This document shows positions 45,596-55,085 of a DNA stretch of 64,000 nucleotides, piece after piece. Origin of the DNA: Hansfordia pulvinata. Its lineage: Eukaryota; Ascomycota; Sordariomycetes; Xylariales. The stretch covers positions 2,317,001 through 2,381,000 of the forward strand of contig BJKQ01000006.1 of NCBI GenBank assembly GCA_006538405.1, written 5' to 3'. Position 1 is the first letter of the stretch, and every line of letters begins with the position of its first letter. Made by a program: the position numbers and the translations under genes. Under the pieces are notes generated by a model. The model was not told the origin of the DNA. It did no database searches and saw only the letters and a program-made list of their open reading frames with translations.

Positions 45596-46761
45596 TCACA
45601 CTCCGATGTCCTGGGCGTCTAGAGAGGCGGCGTGGTCGACGAAGGGCACGAAAGGGGCGCGCCCGACGTAGCGGTCGCGGTCGAGGGCGAACTCGCCGCC
45701 CGGGGAGCCGCCGTCGTTGTGATCCGCGTCGCCGAGACCGCCGTCTTCGCCGCTCATGAAGGTATCCTCAATGTGGCGCTTGGATTTCTTGCCGGACGGG
45801 TAGGCGCCGGGGTGGGGGAACGCCGAGGACGCCACTGCCGCCGCCGCCGCCGCCCCCCGGGATTCCGCATTGTGATCTCGTGGCGGTGGACGGAGCGCTG
45901 GGCAACGAGCAGGCCCTCAAAGGTGCTCAGCAGCTGCTTGTGCTGCTCGTCGAGGGAGACGCAGAAGCGCTTGAAGCAGACGAACTGGCAGGCGTTGATC
46001 ATGGACTGGCCGAGGACGGCCATGAGGTAGGCGACGACGATGCTGGCGGAGCGGTCGTTGCCCGTCTCGCAGAAGACGAGGACGCGGCCGCGGCGGAAGT
46101 TGCTGTGGTCAATGACCATGGCGCCGGCACCGGCGCCTCCGGCATCGTCGTCGCTGCCGCGGACGGCCTGGCGGCGGTAGACGCGCAAGAGGTGGTCGTT
46201 GACGGCGGCGATGGCGCGGGGGAAGGCACGGATGAGGGCGGCGGGCCCGTCGACGTCGACGTGGACGGCCTCGATGCCGAGGTCGCGGGCGACGCGGTCG
46301 ACACCCATGAGGCGGGCCTCGGCCATCTGGGAGTCGCGGGCGGCGAGCAGCATGGTGATGCCGTTGTCGCGCAGCCACTGGCGGTCGCGGGCGACGGAGG
46401 AGGGGCCGAGGTAGAGGAAGTCGAGGACGGGCTGGGCGGCGCGGCGCGACTCGTAGGTCCAGGAGCAGGCCGAGTCGTGGGCGATCTGCTCCTTGCCGTT
46501 CTGGGTGATGATCTCGAGGTCGGCGGCGCTGAGGGCGGCGGGGTCGACGTTGTCGTAGCTGGGGACAACCTTCATGGGCTGGTTGACGTCGTAGAGCAGC
46601 GGGGCGGGGATGACAATGCTGGGCGGACTCGGGGCCCGGGCCGAGTAGGGCGCGGTCGGGCGGACGTAGCTGGCGTCAACGCCGCTGCCGCTGCCGCCGC
46701 TGCCGCCGCCGCCTCCGCCGCCTCCGTGGCCCGGGCCGCGGGGGAGGCTGGAGGGAGCCAT
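45596..46761 (-). CDS. Dual-specificity phosphatase-like protein (frameshifted near the C-terminus)
   Basis: Single exon, ATG at 46761-46759 (an upstream GTG frame is ignored). After a Gly/Ser-rich N-terminus, the catalytic domain contains VLDFLYLGPSSVARDRQWL, NGITMLLAARDSQM and the P-loop VLVFCETGNDRSASIVVAYL, with Cys231 and Arg237 in the CX5R arrangement. Phe replaces the His that usually precedes the catalytic Cys. The DSP helix then follows (GQSMINACQFVCFKRFCVSL). Substrate unknown. At the run 45853-45858 (six C on the + strand) the literal frame turns into Arg-rich sequence; one more base gives a normal C-terminus (KKSKRHIEDTF, then DRDRYVGRAPFVPFVD) ending at 45596, total about 388 residues. 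The second reading is more protein-like, so I extend the gene to it. Confidence 0.8.
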
Positions 46762-48279
46762 TGCCACGGCAGGCAGGGGACGGGAGAGAGCAGCGAGGGT
46801 GTAGTCGCACCGGGGGAGGGAGGGCTTTCGGTCGCTGGGCCGGGTCCGGTGGGGGACGGTGTGACAGATGGGGACGGCAGACGGCAGGCGGACGAGAAGG
46901 GCGATTGGATGCGATGCGATGCGATGGATGGGGGATGTCGATCAGATCAGGGCGCCCGCGGGTGGGCGTGCGTCAGTCGTCAGCCAGGGCACTGCAGGCG
47001 TGGAGTGCAGTTGGAAGTGCGTCCCAGCTGGAGGTACTCGTAAGAATCGGCTGGGTGCTGGCAATGCTTGTTAGCTGGCAATGCATGCAACATGGTATCA
47101 CCCGCCTTGGCACTTACAGATGAGTCCGACGATACTGCTGCCGGGCGAAAACGCGTTGGATGTGCTGGAAATGATGATTGAGACGAGGTATGTATGCTGC
47201 TTGAGCAATGAGTCGAGGACAGCTTGTTGATGAAAGATGCAGGCAGGAGACTGATACAGTACGAGAGCCGAAACCCGGCAGGACATGTGCACATCAGTCT
47301 GCAACCTTGGTCCGGAGCTGCAAGAGGACATGGACTAATAACTACCTATGACCTGGTACATACCTCACTGAATCCATGTAGGTGGTAAGGTGAGATGGAT
47401 GGATTAGGTACGGATCTAAGGCCGCCTGAACCTTGGGGGGCCCGGCCTGACTCGCAGCCCCCGGATTCCGCCCGGCGGGTCTCACGGCAAAGTTACTTCA
47501 TTTCAGTGCAGCGCCCAACCCAATTCCCACGCAGTGCATGCAAAGGTGTGAGGCCCATGACAGGAAGCCCTGACATGTACATCAATGTTATTCAGGCAGG
47601 TACCTGGTAACGGTAAGGAGTACCTAAGAGGCAAGGTAGGTACCTCCTAAGAGAATGGTCCACCTCCCTGGTGGGAAATCGCAAGCGCCTGGAATGAGGC
47701 ATGTCCGTCTCAGAGCGCTTGCGAGTCGGGACAGGGCACGGCAGGCATGTGATCCAGACCGTCGCAATTGGACACCGGGCTGCGGGAAAAGAGGCAACAC
47801 AGGTAGAGAGATGGGGATTCCATGCATTCACTCGCATCGGTTCATCATGCTCCAAGGCAGCCATAGCCATGTTCGCGTCAACAGGTTGTATATCGTACAT
47901 CGCATGCTATCATGTGAACAGGAATAAAGACAGCTTATACGGGACCATGTCACGTTGAATTCGCAGCGCGAGACTTGGACGAGTTGGCCGCGGTGCTGTC
48001 CAACTCGCGTGCTGAGACAGTCCAGCCAGCAGCCCCTCCACTGCTGCGGTCCAAAATAATCAAAGTCCCCTTCCGGAGCAGCTATTTTGGTCTCGTCACA
48101 CGGATGCACCAGTGAGTGCCTCCAGGGTTGCAACAATGGTAACCAAAAAAAAAAAAAAAAAAAAAAAGACTACGTCTCGTCGCTTCCGGCCACATAACCC
48201 CTCTAATAATATTTTCAAAGACAATAAAAGCTCCAATAACAGACAACTCCCCCCCCCCCCCCAAATCTGTCCCTACTTG
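46762..48279. other. 1.5-kb spacer between the phosphatase gene and SPO7
   Basis: Contains the phosphatase promoter (GCGATGCGATGCGATGG repeat near 46910), palindromic motifs at 47596-47655, an A23 run at 48145-48167 and a C14 run at 48249-48262 in the 3' region of SPO7. No supported gene. Confidence 0.5.
48145..48167. repeat. Homopolymer A23
   Basis: Poly-A on the + strand (T23 on the coding strand of SPO7), in its 3' region, 110 bp beyond the stop codon. Confidence 0.9.
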
Positions 48280-49626
48280 CTACTTGGATGAGGCCGCCTC
48301 CTCGCCACCCGCGCTGCTCCCCCGGGCCAGCGGCGATGTGTATTCGGGCGTCAAAGAGCGCGTGTCCACGCCCGGCCTCTTGGACCGCGTCCCCGACACG
48401 GACCCCGAAGACAGGTGCTTCTTGCGCCGCTTCTCCGAGTTGGACGCCGAGCTGCCCTTCCTGCTCATGCTGACCCCGCCTACGCCGCCAACGCCGCTGC
48501 CACTGTCCTCGGCCGTGGCCGCGCCCGCCTCCACCGGCGGCGTCGGGCTGCGCGACGACCCGGCCGACGTGCTGCCGCGGCGCACGCTTCCGCTCCTGGA
48601 GCGCCTCGTCTCCCGCGACACGGCCGACACGCGCGGGTGATGCGCCTGCGCGTGCGTGTGCGTGTGGGGGTGCAGGTGGCCCAGCCTGTCGCCCTCGGCG
48701 GCCGAGGGGCCCCTCCGGTGGTGCCGCCGCCCCGGCAGCCACCAGAGCCAGCCCCGCGGCGGGCTGGGGCGCTGCTGGTCGCGGACCTTGATCCTGGCGC
48801 GGAGCAGCGCCCTGCGCTCGTTCTCCAGCTCCCAGTACTCGGTGCGGAAGATCTCCCAGTTCTCGCGGAACGTGGGCGAGAAGGGCTTGGGCAGCAGCAA
48901 GAGCTTGACGTAGTCGCCGCTGGGCGCCAGGTCCTCCTCGTGGCCGCCCTTCTCCTCGTCCCCGCCGGTGACGACGGGCAGGGCGGGGTGCTCTTGGCGG
49001 TTGATGTTCATCTCCTTCTCGACCTCGCGCAGCACCGACGGCTCCACCCAGCGGTACTGCCCGGCGGTGCTGGAGAAGGCGCCGTAGGTGAAGAAGAAGG
49101 CGAGGGTGGAGAAGAGCTCGACGGGCCAGGAGCGCTTGATGGCGACCAGCTTGCAGTTGAAGCCGCGCAGGCCGCGGTTGGTGACGCCGAACCAGCGGCG
49201 CGGCCAGCGGATACCGCGCTCCCAGATGCCGGTGGCCCAGATGAGCAGGGCGGTGAAGATGCCGCCCATGAAGCAGACCTTCTCGGCCATGTCGACGACC
49301 CAGTAGACGGAGCCGCCGACGCCGCGGCCGTCCTCGCGGGGGGCGAAGAACAGGGCGTAGCCGAAGCCGGCCAGCCAGAGGCACAGCAGGCTGAGAAAGA
49401 AGGTGTGCTTGCGGCGGCGGGCGCGCAGCTCGAGGAACTGGGCGCGCAGAGACGCCTCGAGGATGAGCATGTTCAAGTAGATCATGGAGGGGGAGCTGGG
49501 CGTGTTGCTCAGGGGGTCGCCGGGCTTGGTGGCGGCGCCGATAGGGCTGGTGCCCGTGGGGGCGGGCTTGGCCTCCTGCTCGGGCTGGGGCGCGCCCTTG
49601 ACGATGGAGTCAATGGTGTCGACCAT
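48280..49626 (-). CDS. SPO7: SPO7-like regulatory subunit of the Nem1-Spo7 phosphatase
   Basis: ATG at 49626-49624, stop at 48282-48280, 448 residues in one exon. The first 45 residues are Pro/Thr-rich; the conserved core begins MIYLNMLILEASLRAQFLEL, followed by the first membrane helix (HTFFLSLLCLWLAGFGYALF), APREDGRGVGGSVYWVV and the second helix (KVCFMGGIFTALLIWATGIW). Then WPRRWFGVTNRGLRGFNCKL is the family block thought to recognise lipin. Spo7 anchors Nem1 in the nuclear/ER membrane, where the complex dephosphorylates lipin (Pah1) to control triacylglycerol synthesis and nuclear shape. The C-terminal 160 residues are disordered, with a His/Thr/Ala stretch and Ser-rich repeats. A good acceptor (CTCATTGCAG near 49722) lies upstream, so a 5' UTR intron or an upstream coding exon is possible. 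Confidence 0.9.
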   Translation of the reverse strand: MVDTIDSIVKGAPQPEQEAKPAPTGTSPIGAATKPGDPLSNTPSSPSMIYLNMLILEASLRAQFLELRARRRKHTFFLSLLCLWLAGFGYALFFAPREDGRGVGGSVYWVVDMAEKVCFMGGIFTALLIWATGIWERGIRWPRRWFGVTNRGLRGFNCKLVAIKRSWPVELFSTLAFFFTYGAFSSTAGQYRWVEPSVLREVEKEMNINRQEHPALPVVTGGDEEKGGHEEDLAPSGDYVKLLLLPKPFSPTFRENWEIFRTEYWELENERRALLRARIKVRDQQRPSPPRGWLWWLPGRRHHRRGPSAAEGDRLGHLHPHTHTHAQAHHPRVSAVSRETRRSRSGSVRRGSTSAGSSRSPTPPVEAGAATAEDSGSGVGGVGGVSMSRKGSSASNSEKRRKKHLSSGSVSGTRSKRPGVDTRSLTPEYTSPLARGSSAGGEEAASSK

Positions 49627-50688
49627 GGTGCCCGAGTCGATCGGTGTCGGAATCGGCAGCGGCGTCGGCGTTGGCGTTGGCGTCAGGCCATGGGCGGTAG
49701 GGAGGGGTTTGTCGGCGGCCTGCAATGAGAGAAGCGGGATGCGGACGACTGGCCACTGACGACTGGCGTGACGTGACGTGACGGTGTTCACGCGGAAGAT
49801 TGCGGCTCGGCCAGTAAGCACTTGGCGGGCAGGGCCTTGTCGCCGCCGGTTCGTCGGGTCTCGGGATGAGCGGTGGGAGAGAGGGAAAGGGGGGTTTGAG
49901 AGATTGAGCGTGTCGCGACCGGTACAAATGGCGGGCGAGGCAATGTGAGGTCAGGCCGGGATGTGGATGGATGCCGAAGTTGAGGATCCAATCGTAAGAG
50001 GCACAGACAGACGAGCAGAGCCGCGTGCCACTGGATTGCGGGTTGCGGACGTCGTCACTCGGGCCCACTTGCGCCCGTGGAGCCCACCCTGTCAGGCCTG
50101 TACGAGTACCTAGGCTTCCACGGTTACTAGGTACATAACGAGTGCTGTTAGGTAGGGCCTTACGGGCCGGCGGCGGGGCGCTTTCGCTTTTGCAGGCGGT
50201 CCATGGCATACAGTGGCGGAGGCCAGGTCTCGTCTAGCGCTGACGCGACGCGGGGAGCTGCTGTGGTTGTAGGTTCCTCGCGCGGCCACGGGGACCCGGC
50301 TCTGGATCGTCTCGGCCTGGACGCCGCCATTTGGCCGCCAGTACTGAGCACTGGAGGTGGGCAAGTGGACACCAAGAGGCGGGACCGGGGCCTGCGAGAC
50401 TATAATTCGAGTGCCCGCGGCTCTAACTCAAGTTGGTGCCCGGCGTTGTGCGATGAAGCCACACACGGGACTCGATGTGATCTCCGGCCTCACGAACCCA
50501 CGACCAAGATCTCCCCAAGTCCTAAATAGTAAGTGCCCGATTCCCTGTGTGTGCAGCAGCTACATGCTTGTACATGGATGTCCGGCACTTCCAATGCTCC
50601 AGGTTCATCCGTGAATCCCAGGAGGTGCGAACGGGACGTGAAGCGCTGCGGCCGGCCCGGCATCTGTGCACCGGCCAGACGAGTGGCC

Positions 50689-50704
50689 GTACGAGTACTC
50701 GTAC
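50689..50704. repeat. Perfect 16-bp palindrome GTACGAGTACTCGTAC
   Basis: Reads identically on both strands. Half-site variants (TACGAGTAC, ACTCGTAC) recur in other spacers of the window, for example 51039-51054 and 28708-28720. Confidence 0.8.
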
Positions 50705-51071
50705 ACCAAATGGACACAACATTAAACACAGCCCTCAAACATTGGATGCTTCATTGCACTTGGTTGAACCTCAAGGCACATTCCAATCGGTTCTGCGGAG
50801 ATCTGTCCGTGTCGATGTACCCTGACTAGACCTGTCCGCCCGGGCATTCACCGCGAGTACTTGCTTCTACGTGGAGTATCCCGAATCGCAAAATATGTGG
50901 TATTGGAAGCGACGACGGGGGGTGTGGCTGCGTGTCGCCTTCCCCAAGCAATCCCCGACGATAGCACGGGCCGCTATAGCCTCAAAAGGGACTTGGAGAC
51001 AGGCGAGCTCTGGGCCACGATACAGGTACTCAGGGTGCTCGTACGAGTACCTACCATCTAACACCTGGATG

Positions 51072-51115
51072 GCTCTTGCTCTTGCTCTTGCTCTTGCTTT
51101 TGCTTTTGCTCTTGC
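51072..51115. repeat. CTTGCT/CTTTTG hexanucleotide tandem repeat
   Basis: About seven tandem hexamers, four CTTGCT then CTTTTG variants. Translates as poly-Leu or poly-Lys/Ser in shadow frames, which explains spurious ORFs here. Confidence 0.85.
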
Positions 51116-54100
51116 ACGCCACATTGATCCATACCTCTCTGCATCTCGGTGTGATGGATGCAACGCGTCTCCGGACCAGACACCAGCATCCAGGTTCTAA
51201 CCGACCTACGAGGACCCTACCCGCCCCAGCCATGTCAACCCAGCATACCTTCCGCCCAATGTGCGATACTCAGCTCATTCCACACAGCCCTCAGCATCGT
51301 TCGTGCTGTGTGTGTGTGTCTGTCTGCCTGTCTGCGCGGGCGATCCGGCGCCTCGGGGCTGCAGAGTCAGATGGTTATCTTGCAGGGCGGGGCGACAACG
51401 ACACACACGATCGGCTCTCACAGTCTCTCTCTTTCTCTTTCTCTCTCTCCCCCCCCCCCCCCCCCCGCGCCACCACAGGGCCGGGCCCACACGCTGGTCA
51501 CGTCGTGCCAGGGCTGCGGCCGTCGAGTTCCATGTTGCAGCTGGTCTGGGTAACGGCCATGCATGCAGGCGGATGCAAGTATCTTCTGCCTTACTCAGCT
51601 GATCTTTCCTCGACGACAACCCCCCGCCCCCGAACCCAGAAGCCAGAACGCAGACCTGCCGATGGGTCGCGGCGCCTGTCTCGCATCGCCGCCCGGCAAT
51701 GATTTGCTAGCCATCTGCCGTCATCATCTAACTGGCGCCTTGGCTCTCGCCCGCCATCGCCTGGGTCTGGCCAGTCCCCTGCGGGTGACGGCGACGGCTC
51801 CCCGTGCTCGCCGGCGGTCCTGCCCTCCGCGGCCACTCGCGCCGCTCTGTCCGCCTCTTCACCAGCTTCTCGTCGTCATTCCATAGCTCCTCCAGGCAGG
51901 TTGCGTTGGTGCTGACATGGGCCCATCCAGCGGCGTATCACGTACCTCGCCCGACCTGAGCGACGTGGAGCCCTCCCCCCCTCTCCCCCTCTCTCTCGCA
52001 CGCGCTTCGGTCGTCTGCTGACATCCCGGACGCATTTCGTCTTGCCCTCGCTCTGCATATCGCCCCGGCGATCCACCGTCTCATCTTTGATGCCTCTGTC
52101 CCTGGGCATGCTGCGTTTCGTGTCCGTGCTTGGCCCCTCTCCTATTCGTCTCTCGGCAGGGTCCTCGCATTCGCGAGTGGCGTCTCGTCTTATGAAATGG
52201 GGGGATTTATAGGGGGCTGCTCCCGGTTGAGTGTGGTCGACTTGAGAGTACCGCATGGTCTTCTCTCTCTTGTATCAAGAAAAGGACTTGGACAGCATTA
52301 CCCCTGATTACACTCTCAACCTTCCCAGCGATTTAGCTCTCTCTCGCCGCAGATATGAGCCCAGCCGTCACCACTCGCAAGCGCTTCACGCCCTCGAAGC
52401 CCCCGCGCCCTTCGCCCACCAAACCCACCGTGCGGTCTATGCAACTCAAGAACACAAACCAAACTCTTTTCTAGAGGCCCCTTGCGGGTACAAGGGGAGG
52501 GGGTGTGTCTTTATCTGGAATGAAAGAGGATTACTCTTCTGCTCGGCTCGCATGACCATTCCCCAGAGAACAGTCTTGCCTTTCGGTCCAGCCTTGGTGT
52601 TGCGTTACGGGGTCAGAGACGGGCAGCCCGTGATGGGTCAGTCTAAGCCGCCAGCCTTGAATATCGAACCCCCTTCTAAGTACTAACAGTGGCCTCAGCG
52701 CACGGAACGACGGAAATTATGGTTTTGGCTCCGGGTCAGCGTGTTCTCGAGGTCCCGTCCCTCCAAATTCAACTTGCTCGAAACCACTTGCCATAACTCG
52801 ACGCCTCGACCTCATTCTGCCAAGCCATTTAGGGGTTTAGCAGTGCTCAACATCCGCTCTTCTTCACCAGTCGGGTCATTCTGAGCCTCTGCGCTGCTGA
52901 ATCAGTCACGACAGGAACGCAACAGAACTCTCTCGAATCTTCAATCCACTGTCGATGCCCTCGGCAAGCCTCCAGCAACTCCGTCGTGGGTCACGGTGTA
53001 TCCATGCTGTACTGTCTTTTCATCTGGGGGGCCACTCTCACCGCTTTTGTCATCATTTTGGACACAGTGCTCACTGGGGAGCTGCGGGGATCGACCGGGC
53101 TAGAGTTGACGTACCGATTGTCCCGTCAACTTGCAGCCAGTGACTCCCATCCCATGTCTCACTTGCGATGGTAGAAACGGCGAAGCGGCGGCCCTGGACA
53201 CCACAGTGCCGCAATGACGAGGCGTCTTTGTTGCGCCACGATGCGGTGCCAACGAGACCTAGGGATCACTCCACCGGCCGGTTTCAACCGGACCGATTTC
53301 AGCTAACTGACGGTGCTTGGGGATCGGAAGTGACGTGACGGGAGGGCAAACCTATATCGTCCATGGCTAACCGATGAGCTACAAGTCACATATGACTGAT
53401 GAGTGGTCTCTGGGGATCGTCCGGGGCTTCTCTCGCCAGTTCCGTGGGCGGCTCGGATCTCGAGTCCCGACGTACAGACCCATCTAGTCGTATGGCTGGA
53501 GGCTATCATACCCGAGACACGCAAATCAAACTCCCTTTCAAACTCCCTTTCCAACCCAACAAGTCACATTTGGTTCGATAACTCGCTAGTTTGATCTGCA
53601 TGCCACCGTTCTTCAGCTCAAAAGCCGATGGCTTACTCTGTTGGTGCTCTGGAGAATCTTCGGGTGTAGATCGTCGCCTACCCTTTCCTTCGAAGTGAGA
53701 GAACCTAGACTGGGCATGTGGGTGAAAGTCGGAACCCGCTCGGGTATAGGAGGGAGTTAGAGAAGGACGCCGAGCAGGCCCGTCTATGATCATACCGACA
53801 AGCAACTCAGGTTTGGAGTCTCGCGCGACCCGGCCGCTGGGTCCGCGTCGTGCCCAAGACCAGAGACGACGGTGCTTGCGGGCCCGGCCCAGAATCACGA
53901 TCGAGCCCGTGGCGTGTCCCACTCGGCGGCCCGTGTCTGCGACCTGGAAGTGGGACTTCAGCTCATCCGCGCGGCTGAACGGTGATGGCACTAGGTCCAA
54001 TGCAGCGCAGACGGCTGGGGGCGCCCGTTCTAGAGGGGAAGAACTCGATCTAACGGAGTACTGCTCGTACTGGGTCCTTCAGAGCCCGACAATGTACGCT

Positions 54101-54138
54101 GTGAGATACAATCAGACTGGTATGGTGCTGTCTTTGCT

Positions 54139-54164
<26 letters not shown>
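54139..54164. repeat. (TC)13 microsatellite
   Basis: Perfect dinucleotide run in the gene-poor region. Confidence 0.9.
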
Positions 54165-54172
<8 letters not shown>

Positions 54173-54964
54173 CTGCCCAAGGTGCTGATGTTGCTAGTTT
54201 ACGAGACGCCCCTCGGGAAGCGGCCAACTGATATGTCGAAACACATCCGCACTTGCTTGCATGTGTGTGGGATAACCCGCGCCCGCAGAACGCCTCCTCA
54301 GACACAACAGTACATCTCGTCAATATCTACCAGCAACGGGGACGTGGCAAGCAAGTCCCGCCGGACCACTGGCAAGGCCGATCGAAGCCATCAGAGGCAA
54401 CTACGAGTAGTCGCTGGGAAGACGCCGGGCTTGGCGCTGTCAAATGTGGCGCCCTGGAACTCTGATTAGACTGCCGTGCCGTCCGGCTGCGAGCTACTGC
54501 AGAGTTGAGGGCAGACTACTCGTGCTGTGACGGGTTGGGTGCATTAGCGCTCGCGGAAGCAGAAGCATACTCACTCGTACGCGCCGTGGGGAAAGGGGCC
54601 CAATTCGACCTCAGAGATGGGAAAGCCACTTTTCCGTCCAGACCGCAAAAGCCTATCACACTGTGTTGTGGGCTTTGGGACCGGCTGGCTGCGTCCAGAC
54701 TTTAAGAAAACATGGCTACGCCAGCGCAGGAGAGCGGAGCATCACGCTCTGGAACATCCACACCGCGACGTCACAGACCCAGAGACGCCGGGCAGCATTG
54801 GCTTCTGGGAGCTCGAGTTGCAGTCGCCGATGCACCTAGCTAAGCGAGGATCGGAGGCGCACCAGGCGTTTCTCCTGAGTCCGACAGTGGTTGGCTCAAC
54901 AGGCCCCTGGGCTCGTTGGTGTGTCCAGCAGTGTTTTCCGATTCTCTTCTCATGGGGAGGGGGC

Positions 54965-54971
54965 TATATAA
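54965..54971 (+). promoter_or_regulatory. TATA box of the PLP decarboxylase gene
   Basis: TATATAA in the context GGGGGCTATATAAGTACG, about 120 bp upstream of the start codon at 55086. Confidence 0.6.
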
Positions 54972-55085
54972 GTACGAAAGGGGCTTCTCCGTTGTCTCTA
55001 TCGAAAACTCTCTTCCCAGGGTTCAACCGGTCTTTCTCAAGCCAGCATCAACTTCAAGTCGTCTCTTCCTACCACCACCACCACC

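Larger units (their letters stand above)
49627..55085. other. 5.46-kb gene-poor region with simple repeats and palindromes
   Basis: The largest gap in the window. I found no protein with a domain, signal peptide or consistent intron phase on either strand. It contains GTAC-type palindromes (50100-50136, 50689-50704, 51039-51054), a CTTGCT hexamer array, a CT tract running into C18 (51449-51466) and a (TC)13 run (54139-54164). Non-coding RNA genes or lineage-specific short proteins cannot be excluded. The last 130 bp are the promoter of the decarboxylase gene. Confidence 0.5.

Noticed and set aside
45880..47043. 387-codon plus-strand ORF opposite the phosphatase
   Set aside because: Antisense shadow with low-complexity Gly/Val/Asp/Ala composition.
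48415..49728. 437-codon plus-strand ORF opposite SPO7
   Set aside because: Antisense shadow; SPO7 membrane helices and family blocks are on the minus strand.
51072..51115. Hexamer array considered as a telomere-like or CRISPR-like repeat
   Set aside because: Unit is CTTGCT, not TTAGGG, and there are no spacers; it is a simple tandem repeat.
52255..52686. 143-codon ORF in the gene-poor region
   Set aside because: No recognisable domain; codon pattern and composition resemble random sequence.
53786..54469. 227-codon ORF in the gene-poor region
   Set aside because: Runs through a (TC)n microsatellite and shows no protein-like features.
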